DNA of 64,000 nucleotides from Gnetum montanum. Lineage: Eukaryota; Streptophyta; Gnetopsida; Gnetales; Gnetaceae. The position numbers and the translations under genes are program-made. This document shows positions 46,978-59,270 of this stretch, in pieces. Each line of letters begins with the position of its first letter. Positions within the stretch are counted from its first letter, which is position 1. Below the pieces are notes generated by a model. It had not been told where the DNA came from. It made no database searches and saw nothing but the letters and a program-made list of their open reading frames with translations. The stretch covers positions 166,307 through 230,306 of the forward strand of contig MNCI01011103.1 in NCBI GenBank assembly GCA_015680685.1, in the 5' to 3' direction.

Positions 46978-49552
46978 TTGGCCCCATGTGATTGCGAATG
47001 GCCTCAAAACATGGACAACTGGAAAGTCCTGCTCAAGGTGGAAGTAAACCTAGGAGAGGTGAAGAACAAGTCCCTGCCAAACAACATGCAGAGAAGGAGG
47101 AACCATCATTTAGCATTCATCAAGAAGACCCTACTACTATATAGTTTGGGTAGGCAGAAGGAGGAGTTGCTACAGCACCTAAATAGGGACAACATCTCAC
47201 ATTGCCCCGGGATTGTGTTCAGGCTATCCATGAAAGGTCCACATTCACTATGGTGATTACAGAATTAAATTTTGAATCTTTCACAATGTTTGCTCCTGAG
47301 GCTATTAGGGACCATCTCAAAGGGTCTCCCTTATGGCCTATCCTCTCTACAAGAAGTTCCTAGTACCTAGGGGAAACATACCAGTTTGGCACAACAGAGA
47401 ACAAGGCACCATCATTAACATTTGTGGTGTGACAATTGACTTTTCTATGCAAGCCATTTTGAAAGTATTAAACCTTCCAAATACAGGGCCAAAGGTTGCT
47501 CAGTTATCTACTTGTTTAGACCCTGATGCACAATGAGTTTTGTTAGAGAGGGCATATGGCAAGGATAAGACATTTGGAGAGTTGAAAACAGAAGAGAGGA
47601 TCTATTTCAAAATTGGAATGTATCACCTCTTCCCCATGAAGGTTTTAAAAAGGATTTTAGCATATGTGGCAAGGGGGTGTGTAGTGCTAATGGGAAAGGT
47701 TAATGCTAACCTACCTCATCTATATTTCATGGAGATCCTGAGGCGGTTTGTAGAATGGAAGATAGGGAAGCTTGCATTACCCTTCCCTTGTCTTATCAGG
47801 AAGTTGTGCCAACGTGCTGGTATTAGAGGATACACTAATGATGTCCTCCAAAAAGCCTAGAATGCTTCATAAGTTGAATTGTTAAAGCCACCAGTTGCAA
47901 GAAAAATCACTGGTGAGACGTTAGGACCAGAACAAGAAAAAGAATAGATGACTGGACCAACTGCAACTCAACTTGCAGGACTCAACCAACTTCCAAGTAC
48001 GGGACCGAGCCAACAACAGGAAGTAGGGCCTAGCTCAGGCCAGGATCAACCACTGTTGCTGCAAGATTATAGACCGTCGATGAGCCATCTTAGGGCCATC
48101 GTTGAGATGGTCAGTTGGGGAAGTCGTGATGATGCAAATCTCTTCCATGTCATTGATGATGCCATATAGCCCACTATTTCTTTGGATCATGCAAGGGGTG
48201 AAGTGTCCACCCATACAGGAGGAGGGGAAAGTACTTGGTCACAACAGATCTTGGGAAACATTACATCTTTCCAAGTGCAATTAGAAATTGGTGAAGGGGC
48301 CATAGTGGTGGTCATGCAATACCAGGATGTAGCGAGAGCCACAGAAGTGGTCGCAGATCACATTAAAGAATTGTTCAATGTACCTGTTGTGCCACTAGTA
48401 GATCTCACATGAGCACGGGGTGCTCAAACTTTGGCTGGAACCTCAATGAATCTTGCAGAACATGAGGATGCACTGGATCGATTGCTACAAATAGGACAAG
48501 TAATGACATCCCTGTTTGACATCCCTTAAGATGTTACAACAATTCAATCAGACCTCATTTCCACTAAGGGAAAGTTGGTCTTGATAGAGGTGAGGGTCGA
48601 GCATGCTAAAGCAGAGGTCCAAAAATTGCAAGAAAAGCTTGTGGCCTTACAAGCAGCACAGCAAGACCCTTTGCAAGTTATTTCTGTAGACTAGCTAGAT
48701 AGTTTCAAAATTGAGCAACTAACCAAACTACTAACGGAGAATAAGAAGGTGGTAGAAGAAAAAGAGAAGGCTGTTTCAAATGCCTCTACAGCACAGGTGT
48801 AAACTTATGCGCATACCAAGGCACTCAAGGTCTTACAAGAGGAAAACAAGTAGCTTGTTGCCGATAACCTTCGGTTGACCTCTATGGAGAAGAAAAAGAA
48901 TGTTCTTGAGGAACATTTTCATTAGTTGCGAGAAAAATTCATTTGGGTCAACCAAGAAATGAGTCATTTAGCTAGGGAAAATCAAACCCTCTTAATGGAG
49001 GAGGTACGCGTCATTCGTCAAAAGACAGCTATCAAAATAAGTGCATGGCAAAAAGAGGCTAAACGACATGAGAAGTTAAAGGAGCACTTTTGGGACAAGG
49101 TGGGGACGTACAAATAGATCCTTGAGAAGGAGATCCATATGGCTAAGGCCCACATCAATGCTATTAGTGCTCAACACACTGACTGGTAGGCCATATTGGA
49201 CACATATGCCTTTGTCCACCAGGTGGAAGTTAAGAACCGAGAACTGCAGATCTAGGATCTTACAGAATACATGGAGTTGGGAAATTTGTGGTATGCCAAC
49301 CTTGCCATGTTAATAGAAGGATTCCTGAGAACAAAGCTCGAACAATAGGTAGCTACCACCTACAAAAAATATGAAAAAAAATCTGTAGAATGCAAGAAGA
49401 TATTGCAAAAACTGGAGATTGCAAATTCTGAACTTGAGGTGGTGAAAGTAAGCTACCAAGGATAAAAAGGTGTCATGACATATTTGGCTCGATGGACTGC
49501 ATATTTTCAAGAATAAAAAGACAAAGCCAGAGCCTACGAGGACAAATGATAG
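46978..49552 (+). pseudogene. Element 4 second ORF: Athila/plant-transposon-type domain plus long coiled coil
   Basis: From 47333 to about 49552 one frame runs for about 740 codons without an obvious frameshift, but with about 18 in-frame stops, more than half of them TAG. 47333-47860 resembles the domain found in ORFs of Athila-type elements annotated as putative plant transposon protein (a helical region ending LALPFPCLIRKLCQRAGI). 47948-48170 is a Gln/Pro/Gly-rich linker. From about 48430 the sequence is rich in heptad-like Leu/Ile and charged residues (RVEHAKAEVQKLQEKLVAL, ENKKVVEEKEKAVS), predicting a long coiled coil. 46978-47256 is a preceding piece in another frame. Function unknown; domain assignment is by eye. 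Confidence 0.5.
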
Positions 49553-49965
49553 GTGTTTTCGACTTGGTATGTCAAGGTAAATCAAATGTTTCTTCAACCA
49601 TCCTACCCATGGGAGGTGCTGACTCCATCAAACATCAGAACATTAGCATGGATGACACAAGATCCCTGAACCAAAGAGGAGAAACTCTAGGCCATACTTC
49701 AACGCCATCAAGTCCCAAGACCTAGAGCACAAGACAAGGAGAAAGCACCTATGGAGGAGCCATCGCCACCAGGAACTACATGAGTTCCACAAATTTGGTA
49801 GCTGTAGGATGTTCTTTCGCATTCTCTATGTTGTGTCTCAATTCTGTTTTGACTCCACATTATGGCATAAACCCATTCTCACCATTTAATAATCCCATAC
49901 CTATCCACTGTGTAATCAATGGAGCTTGTTCTCACTGTAACTCGAGGACGAGTTTTCATTCAGTC
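49553..49965 (+). other. 3' noncoding end of element 4
   Basis: Short untranslated stretch ending CTCGAGGACGAGTTTTCATT before the PPT, a context shared with the 3' ends of elements 2 and 3. Confidence 0.45.
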
Positions 49966-49974
49966 GTGGGGGTA
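49966..49974 (+). promoter_or_regulatory. Polypurine tract of element 4
   Basis: GTGGGGGTA directly before the 3' LTR start TGATGAGTTG. Confidence 0.7.
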
Positions 49975-50786
49975 TGATGAGTTGCCATTTTAGTTAACTG
50001 TGATATCATGTACATGATATTATAGCCTAGCCATGATATCACATACATGATATCATAGCTTGTCTCCTTATCTATAAATAAGAGGTAGATAAATATGGTA
50101 GGTATTTTTTTTGAGAGAGTTTTTAGTTCTTAGTTTTAGTGTTAAGTTTTGAGTAGTTCTTCTCTCAACCCTTCTCTCCCAGTGTATGCCCGCAGTGTGG
50201 TGATTGTAATTGTATGGCATCCTTATTCGAGTGTGACGTACTTGGACATGCACATGACCAAAAATAAAGATCGAGATTACTTCATCATTGTAGCATTCAC
50301 TTAGTTTAATTATATATTTAATCATTATTTATTACTTTCTTAGTTAATATCTTCTTACCCTAACTCCTGGTAAATGTAGAATGAGTACGACTTAATTACG
50401 AGCATTTAAGTGTGACTACTTGGTAATCCAGTAGCATACCTAGGATCTAGGCTTGGTAATCCCAGTGGTAGTCATGCACGAAGTCCAAGATGTGTACGAA
50501 TGATTGAGGAATGGATGCTCATCACACTTAGACTAGCTTAGATTCTCTCTCGCCCTCTCTCCCTTAGCTTAGTTAATCCCATTTTCTATTACACTTAGGA
50601 GTAGCATTAGTATAGGAACACATCATACACCTCATTTTGGACTAAACCATACATGACAAAGTTAAAACTAGTCTAGATGGGAAGACAACGAACTGCGACC
50701 TAAGGATAACTATCTTAATACCACAACTAGTTCATCTACAGAGTTCGACCAGATCATGCGTGAAAAGCTTGTATTCGTATGGTTGA
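49975..50786 (+). repeat. 3' LTR of element 4 (LTR group B), 3'-truncated
   Basis: It starts TGATGAGTTG. Four decayed palindromes: GTGATATCAT 50000-50009, ATGATATTAT about 50014, ATGATATCAC 50033-50042, ATGATATCAT 50047-50056. TATA is at 50072-50080. Every CpG of the palindromes has become TG or CA. The LTR stops at ...GTATGGTTGA, about 30 bp short of its end, where the copia remnant begins. Confidence 0.8.
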
Positions 50787-50794
50787 AATGCTCA

Positions 50795-52850
50795 TACCAA
50801 GGATCTACTTAGTTAGGCCCAAATCTTTCATAGAAAAACATTTTCTAAGATCCTTTTTCAAATTTTTGATCTTTTGGACATATTTTCCAACAATCAACAT
50901 ATCATCTACATAAAGTAGGAGGATAAGGAAATTTCCATCTACAAATTTCTTTACAAACACACAATGATCTGTAATAGTCTTGTTGTAGTCATGCTCTATC
51001 ACAAAAGATTCAAACCTCTTGTACCATTGCCAAGGTGCTTGCTTTAATCCATAAAAACTCTTCTTTAGTCTACACACCATATTTTCTTTTCCTTTGACTT
51101 TGAACTCAATTGGTTGCTCCATATAGATCTCTTCCTCCAAATCACCATGGAAAAGATAGTCTTTACATCCATTTTGTCAACCTCCAAGTTTATACTTTTA
51201 GGTAAACTCAAAATTGTTCTAATGGACATCTTCTTCACCACTCGTGCAAAAATTTCTTTAAAGTTAATGCCTTTCTTTTGATTAAAGCCATTTACAACCA
51301 ACCTTGCCTTATAACTTATTTCATCTCCATTAGCCTTTAGCCAGTACACCCACTTGTTCGTCAATGCTTTTCTCTCTTTTGGTAATTCCACCAACTCATA
51401 TGTGTCATTCAGCTTCAATAGCTACATTTCTGATCACATGGCTTTGATCCACTCCTTCTTATATACATTTGCTAGAGCATCATCATAACTTTTAGGTTCT
51501 CCCCCTTTAGTCAACATCACATACTCATTAGGAGGATACTTTCTAGAAGGTTGGTGACTTCTTGTTGTTCTCCTCAATGGTACTTCAATTGCATCTTGAC
51601 TTTGTTGTTGACCATCATCTGTGGGAGCTAGAGTAACTTCTTGTTCATTTCCACCTTGATTCTATGATTTAGGTGGAAGGACAAAATCATGATTCAGCTT
51701 ATCACTTTGCTTTGGTTTCTAGATCTTCTTCTTAATGTTTGTGATAAATTGATCTTTAAAGAATACAATATCTTGGCTTCTAAGTATTTTCTTTGTAATA
51801 GGATCAAGTATTCTACAGCTAAACTCATCATTTCCATATCCTAGTTAGATGCATTCTTTGATCTTTCCATCTAGCTTGGGTCTCTCATCCTTTGGGATGT
51901 GCACAAATTCTCTAAAAGTGAATACTTTTAAATGATCATAGCAGGCATCTTATTATGCCATACTCTCTCTAGAATATCTCCATCTAGAGGAATTGATGAA
52001 GAAAGATCAAATTAGGAGCTATCCTCATGGCTTCTCCCCAAAGTATTTTTGGTAACTTTGTAAGTGACAGCATGCTCTGTAACTTTTGCACAATAGTCTG
52101 GTTCATCCTTTCAACTAGACCATTTAGCTAAGGAATCTTTGGAGGAGTCTTCTGGTGTTGGATACCATGACTCTTGCAATACTCAAAGAATGCTCCCAAG
52201 TATTCACCTCCATTATTTTTTCTGATACACTTCAACATCCCACCAGTATCTCTTTCTACACTCAGATGAAAAATGCTTGAACACATCTACTACTTGTTCT
52301 TTTATTGTCAAGGTGTACAACCACACCTTTCTAAAGTGATCATCAATAAATGTGATAAAGTAGTATGCCTTACCAAGTGATCTTGTTAACATTGGACCAC
52401 AAATATTAGAATGCACCAGATCTAAAACATGCTTACTTTTGTGTGAAAGTAAACTCTTGAAGATGACTCTATGCTATTTTTTAGCTAAAAAATCTACACA
52501 ACTCTTCAAATGTGTGTCTTTCACCTTCAAAAGTATATTCTTCTTAGCTAGGATATCTAGCCCCTTTCCTTTGGCTACCACTAAGAAACCCTTGGAGAGT
52601 TTCTAATGTCCTTCTTTGGAGTTGTTCTCATAGCCATCATCATCCAGTTTCATCATGGATATCAAGTTCAATGTAATATTTGGAACATGTTTGACATTCC
52701 TTAGAATTAGTCTGCAAATAGTATCTGTCCTCAAGCAAACATCTCCAATGCTGACTACTTTTCTTGAATCATTATTTTCCATCTTTACTTCACTATAGTC
52801 TCCTTGAGTGTAGGATGAGAAGAAGTCTCTTTTGGATGTCACATGGATAA
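50795..52850 (-). pseudogene. Copia pol: GAG-pre-integrase, integrase, RT
   Basis: 52842-52603 matches the GAG-pre-integrase region (RDFFSSYTQGDY...LISMMKLDDDG). The integrase core is near 52416-52213, with SNICGPM and FITFIDDHFRKVWLY. RT lies at 51418-50795, with ALTNKWVYWLKANGD, SFYGLKQAPWQWYKRF and an intact YVDDML box. Interrupted by stops and frameshifts and truncated at the RT C-terminus. Confidence 0.8.
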
Positions 52851-52979
52851 AAGCAACACTCTCAATTACCTAATCCATTTCTTGGGTTGCTAAATTGACA
52901 GTATTAACCTCATTCATGTCTTTGAGGATGTAAGCCTCTTGATTAACAACTGAAGACTGATCTCCACCATTCTCATGTA

Positions 52980-53960
52980 GTTATTGTTGTTGCTACTACT
53001 CTCGCTTCAACTTTCTACAATTCTTCTTCATATGCCCCTTCTTGCCATAGTGACAACACTCAATCTCCTTTTTGGATTTGAACTTACTTCTAGCATTTCC
53101 ATACTTTTGTGGATCTTTGCTTTGGCTCCTTCCTTAGTTTTTTGTAACTAGTGCCTCAAAACTGAAACTTGTGGAGCCCATGTTCTTTCTCCTTATTTCT
53201 TCATTCAAGAGAATGCTCTTGAATTGACTGAATGTTACAACTCCATTTGGGGCTAAGTTTGTTATCGACATTCTAAGTGTCTCCCAACTTTAGGGCAAGG
53301 AACCAAGAATTATCAAACCCTGTAATTCTTTATTGAAGTTGATCTTCAAATTTTCAAGTTGATTCATAATGCCCTACATCTCATTGAGGTGGTTAGATAT
53401 GGGAGTACCTTCTCTATACTTGGTTTTCATCAATTTTGTTATTAAGTACATTTTATTTCCTCCCATCTTTCTGACATACATCTCCTCTAACTTATCCCAT
53501 AAACTTTTGATAGCTTTTTCTATGAGACAAAATGATAAACATTATCATCCACTCAATGGTGAATATACCCTACAACTTGCCTATCCAACATTTTTCACTT
53601 TTCATCATCCATTGTTGTTGACTTTGTACCGATGATAGAAGCATAACACTCTTTATAGTATAGAAGGTATTCCGTTTTCCCTTTCCATAATTGATAATTT
53701 TCAAAATTCAAATAAACCATTCTACCAATATTTATATCTATGCTACTGACTCCACTACTATTGCTAGTGTTTGCTATAACAACACATAGAAATACTCACA
53801 AATTTTACAGCAAATTCCACATGCTTCAGTACCATAGACTACTATAGGAACTTGCTTTGCTACAATGAACGAGTAGAGCTACAATGTTGTTCTACTACAA
53901 TATCAAGTTGCTACAGTACCTTGTGCCCTATTCACAGAAATAGAATTTTGCTATTTGTGA
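52980..53960 (-). pseudogene. Copia gag
   Basis: The N-terminal part (about 53740-53560) reads NFENYQLWKGKTEYLLYYKE and MLDRQVVGYIHH, the usual copia gag fold. Near 53075-53030 the zinc knuckle reads CCHYGKKGHMKKNC, where the second Cys of a normal CX2CX4HX4C knuckle is Tyr and an extra Cys stands next to the first. Stops are present. Confidence 0.65.
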
Positions 53961-53970
53961 TGTCCAACCT

Positions 53971-53983
53971 TGCTTTAATACCA
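53971..53983 (-). promoter_or_regulatory. Copia primer-binding site
   Basis: TGGTATTAAAGCA on the minus strand, close to the initiator-Met tRNA complement TGGTATCAGAGC. It starts two bases from the LTR end. Confidence 0.65.
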
Positions 53984-53985
53984 AT

Positions 53986-54423
53986 TGTTGGGAAAAGAAG
54001 GCACCACACCATAGACTGGCTTGTGTAGTATTTTCCCACATGTGTTAAAAGCAAGATATAAACTAATAGAGTAGATAGTGGAAGTAAAGTGAAAAATAAT
54101 AGAACCCAATAATACAAAGATTTACATGGTTCACCCTTATTTAGGCTATATTCTCAGGCCAAACTCCAAAGAAATATTCTTCCACTAATAAATAGTAGGA
54201 ATGAACTATTGCCTCTTTAGTTAATTACTAGAGGTATACAAAATCAACACACACGCTTAAGAAGAAACTCAAACTCACAAGGCTTATTTCTGTGCCTCTC
54301 CTTTTGGCCTCTCTTTCTCTCTTTGGGCATTGGCTTCTCTTCTACTTGCTCCCATTTGCCAAGGGAAATGCCCTATGCTGCCTAACTTTCTTTGTTAAAG
54401 GCTGCCTAAATTAGCAGCCAACA
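53986..54423 (-). repeat. Copia 5' LTR
   Basis: It ends CCCAACA at 53986 on the minus strand, next to the PBS. A matching start TGTTGGCTGC lies at 54423. The outer border is tentative, because GGCTGC-type sequence is repeated up to 54500. Confidence 0.5.
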
Positions 54424-54947
54424 TGGGCTGCTATTGTTTGTTGGCTGCCTATATTACCAACCAATGTGGCGACCGACACACATCACAGCGGTATTAGCAG
54501 CCATACACATTGGGTTGATAGAGAAGGTTCACATCATTACAAAAAATGGTATCAAATTCCAATAGATTAAAAAAGGAGGCAAAGAAATCATGCATAACAA
54601 ATATCTGCCTAGAATCTACTCTCATTGAAGGTAAAAAAAACTTGATCAAGACCGATGCCAGTGCGAAAAGGAAAAACCAACAAATGCTGCCCCACCGCAA
54701 CAACATATAATTGCAATTTTTAGGTGCCTCCTTTGCAACAAAATTGGAGGCTGAAAATGATTACATAAACATAGTAGAGAAATCTTACCCATCATCCAAA
54801 ACCCAAAACCCAGCAGCAAATGCACTGCATTCATTAACAAATACGAAGGCAGTGCAGAACAGAACCACTACGAAAGATTCTACCATTCCAGTATTTTACG
54901 CATAAGAATCTTACAAGTTTTTAAAAACCCATGAAAAAAAATCAAAG
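54424..54947. other. No recognisable feature
   Basis: Between the copia LTR and the Harbinger-like fragment. No coding frame supported. Confidence 0.3.
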
Positions 54948-55195
54948 CTAGACAACCATACTAATATGCGATGCAAGGCCATCTCGGATGTTCTCAGCAA
55001 GGTCGTTTTTCTCAATGGTCTTCAAGAAATTGTTATCTACCATTTCCTTGACATCGGGCATGTTCTCGCTATTCCTGATGAGGAAATTATGCAGGATGGT
55101 GGTGGCCAAAACCACATGTGATAGAATATTGAGACTCTTGCCTTTGTGGGAGCATCAAGTAGAGGCATCGTTGGCTCTTGAGAATCCTAAATGAT
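54948..55195 (-). pseudogene. PIF/Harbinger-like transposase C-terminal fragment
   Basis: The minus strand reads GKSLNILSHVVLATTILHNF and then LIRNSENMPDVKEMV, ending in a stop at about 54945. The VVLATTILHNFL block resembles the conserved C-terminal segment of PIF/Harbinger (DDE_Tnp_4) transposases. Upstream FRILKSQ in another frame resembles the preceding FGILKSR block. The rest of the transposase and any terminal inverted repeats are not visible. Confidence 0.5.
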
Positions 55196-56379
55196 CTGCA
55201 AATTACACTACAGGCATATTCATGAATAGAGGTTTTAAAGCTTCTGCACAGGAGGTAGGCTATCACCAGGATACAACATGAGCAGCCACAAGTAGAGCAG
55301 ATAGCTCCACTTGAAAAAAAAATGAGCGGATAGCTCCACTCGAAAAGAAAACTCGTTTTAGGAGACTATTGTCTAAGGTGCCTCCTATATATGTATGTAA
55401 ACTAGGAATAGTCTTACCTGGAGAGGGCTATGTGGCCTTTTAAAAATAATAAATCAAACTGGAAACTCAGGAATTTTAAAAAATAGTTTTTTAAAAAATT
55501 TAAGAATACAAGAAGTAACTAAAATGAATAAATTTTCTCTGGTCTTGCAGATGTTGCTGATCAGTCGCTGCCATGGTGTCCACTGCCAGGCAAGAAGACT
55601 ATAACCACCACTTGAAGAGGGACAGAGAAGGAGAGAGACTACTACAGGGAGGTGCTACCTCTTTGGCACTGTTGCTGCAGTTGCTACAATGCATGAGAAA
55701 GATTACCTGTGTGCTAGGGAGCCAAAAGGGAATGAGAGAGACTATTTGTTGTTCTACCAACCACATGCACAACTTGAAATGCTACCACCATAGAGAGAAA
55801 GAAAGAGTGAGGAGGAGAAGAAAAAGAGAAAGAGACTGCCCACCATAGTCTATACAGAACAGCAACTGCAGTGGTTCAAAGCCTGACTGCCCATGTCTGC
55901 ACCATCTTGTCCTAAAGAAAACGACATGTGTCGTGTCTTGTGCATGGGCTGCACTATCTGCGTTGCTGCAGATAGAAAAGAGAGAGAGAGCTCTCCTCTT
56001 GTTGCTGGGGAGATCCACCCTTTATTTTCAGGCCGAGAGACCCCTCTTAATGCATCTCTGTTGCATGCAGATTTTTTGCCACCACTATCAAGCCCAAAAG
56101 ACAAGAAAGAAACTACTGCCTACTAATTTCTTCATTGCTAATTCTCTTAGGCCCTGCCAGGATAACCCCCTCTCTAAAGACCACCTCTACTATCATTTTA
56201 TAGCCATTGCGGGCCATTCATAATGATGCCCCTGTTTCATGTAACAGCTAGAAAAATTGCCACCACTTCTTGCACAGTAATGCCCACGTTCTGCCACCTT
56301 CATGGGCCATTACCAGCATAACATCCAGCTACACAAGAAAATGATACCTCCATGTTTTGGGCATCATCTTGCATTGAAT
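55196..56379. other. No recognisable gene
   Basis: Mixed-composition DNA with short overlapping frames on both strands and low-complexity (GA)n stretches (55790-55830, 55975-55995). None of the frames has a recognisable domain. Confidence 0.3.
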
Positions 56380-56535
56380 GCTGGACTGTGAAACGTCTAC
56401 CACCATCGGTTGGACTGTGAAACGTCTACCACCATCGGTTGTTTTGTGTAACGCTTGCCCTAGCAACGTGAAATGCTTGAAACGCCTAGCACTACACACA
56501 TCCATCATGCGAAACATCTGCCACTGTCACATTCA
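56380..56535 (+). repeat. Degenerate ~29-bp minisatellite
   Basis: Two exact 29-bp units (56382-56410, 56411-56439) contain GTGAAACGTCTACCACCATC. They are followed by three weaker relatives of GAAACGYCTRCCAC up to 56530. Confidence 0.65.
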
Positions 56536-57549
56536 GCACCAGTAAATGTTTTTCAAATAAAATATCACAGTATACCGGAGTACCTAACTGCTTATTCACG
56601 ATAGAATTTAAAAGAAAGACATGAAATGATAAAAAAATGCACAAAGTTACAGGGTAGAAAGCTGCAAGAAGTTCATATCATTGTCTGTGAAAGAATTTTG
56701 GTTTCCTATTATTTACCACTGATAACCTGTTGTTGCCTACCATCTCGTCTCTCTGTCCATAAGGGTTTTCTTAATACTTACCTTAATAATATCCAACCAT
56801 AAGCACAACACAAATAAATAAAATTCTGATCCTCGTGATAGGCCTATGTTACTAAGGATGTCTCTATCATTTGAAAAGTTCACCCATCTTTGAAGTTAAT
56901 TTTTCAATGCCATAATTTTAACATAGAGGATTGTTTAAAATTGATATTGTTAATCATGGCCCCATGCTTAGCTTGGGGGAAGTTGACACCAACACTTAGC
57001 CCCCAAACTTAAAATTGCATGCAAGTGCAAGCATGGCAAAAATCATGAAATTTGAAGATGATGCAACAGAATCAAAAACATCATAAAACACAAACAAATG
57101 GAAACTCAAAAACAAACTATAGTGATCTAGACATGATTATAATAACCATATAATCAAAAATGAACTAGATGCAGGTCACCCAAACTACATNATTAGATCA
57201 TGGTTAGCCACAACTTTTGGATTTTTGCTCGGAACTTTTCTTTTTTGACAGAAAAAAATGAATGAAAAGGGATTATTTGCCTTTTTTTTAAATTTGGGTG
57301 GGGGAGGGGGGTGGTGTGTGAAATGGAGGTTAGGGTAAGGATTACATCCACAATAAAGCACTCTTTCATCGATTCTCCTCAATCCCATCATAACCCAGAA
57401 ACACCGAATTGAAGCATCAGCATCGGCATCAGCAACGAAGTCGACAATAGCAATGGCAATAACATTATCAATCTCTGCAACTGCAGGCAAAGTCATGTGG
57501 TGTACTATTGTTGGGTTAGGTAGTGGGATATGTTTGTATTTGCATGCAG
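56536..57549. other. Region upstream of the ADH exon
   Basis: No earlier exon of the ADH-like gene is recognisable. There is a G-rich run at 57297-57315 and an unexplained single N at 57191, which unlike the others has no flanking duplication. Confidence 0.35.
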
Positions 57550-57678
57550 AAGCTGGATCTGGACAAGTTCGTAACGCACCGGGTATCTCTGAGTGAGATC
57601 AATGAAGCTTTCCGTCTGCTGATGGACGGACAGAGCCTCCGCTGCGTCATCTCCGTGCACGACGACCATAACAAATGA
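57550..57678 (+). CDS. Terminal exon of a zinc-type alcohol dehydrogenase-like gene
   Basis: After a good splice acceptor (GCATGCAG at 57542-57549) the frame reads KLDLDKFVTHRVSLSEINEA, then FRLLMDGQSLRCVISVHDDH and NK before TGA at 57676. The FVTH...LSEINEAF...LRCVI pattern is the C-terminus of plant medium-chain, zinc-dependent alcohol dehydrogenases. It is clean, with no stop or shift. No other exon is recognised upstream within the window. It is therefore either the 3' end of a gene with a very long, TE-filled intron, or a stranded gene fragment. The first residues may start in a previous exon; phase 0 is assumed. Confidence 0.7.
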   Translation, partial: KLDLDKFVTHRVSLSEINEAFRLLMDGQSLRCVISVHDDHNK

Positions 57679-57942
57679 TGAAGCTCATTGATACTCCTCT
57701 TTGATCCATCCTTTTAGCATGAATGCATGCATGTATACATAGGTTGAAGCTTACTTGCAGTTTCCTTCCTGATCCCTGAAAATCTGATCTGGTCCTGGTT
57801 GTCGTTCTGTTGTCTCCATCTTTCCGTTCTGTTGTCTATACCCATCTTTCTATTCTGCTTATGTACTTTCTTTTCTGACCATGTTACTTATGAGTCAAGC
57901 TTTCCTTCCTATTGCCTGCAATAATACAATGTTTCCCAAGCA

Positions 57943-57948
57943 AATAAA
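57943..57948 (+). terminator. PolyA signal after the ADH-like exon
   Basis: AATAAA 265 nt after the stop codon; the T-rich 3' UTR-like DNA between them fits a plant 3' end. Confidence 0.45.

Positions 57949-59270
<1,322 letters not shown>

Larger units (their letters stand above)
42205..50786 (+). mobile_element. Element 4: Athila-like derivative with gag and a long extra ORF, no pol
   Basis: Truncated 5' LTR (42205-42947), PBS, gag (43078-45061), noncoding DNA with a second TATA/palindrome module (46464-46520), a long degenerate ORF with an Athila-type domain and coiled coil (about 46978-49552), PPT (49966-49974), truncated 3' LTR (49975-50786). The two LTRs are close relatives (group B). 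No protease, RT, RNase H or integrase homology is seen between gag and the 3' LTR. This is the layout of a non-autonomous gag-bearing retrotransposon with an added ORF. Alternatively, two deletion derivatives may have fused at about 46450. Confidence 0.65.
50787..54423 (-). mobile_element. Ty1/copia retrotransposon, 3'-truncated
   Basis: Minus-strand order: 5' LTR 53986-54423, PBS 53971-53983, gag with zinc knuckle, GAG-pre-integrase, integrase and RT, cut shortly after the RT catalytic box at about 50795. The integrase-before-RT order is diagnostic of Ty1/copia. RT end, RNase H and 3' LTR are missing at the junction with the element 4 LTR. Confidence 0.8.

Noticed and set aside
55850-56223. 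Overlapping frames on both strands as a candidate gene
   Set aside because: Several mutually overlapping frames are all equally open, none with a recognisable motif; low-complexity GA-rich sequence explains them.
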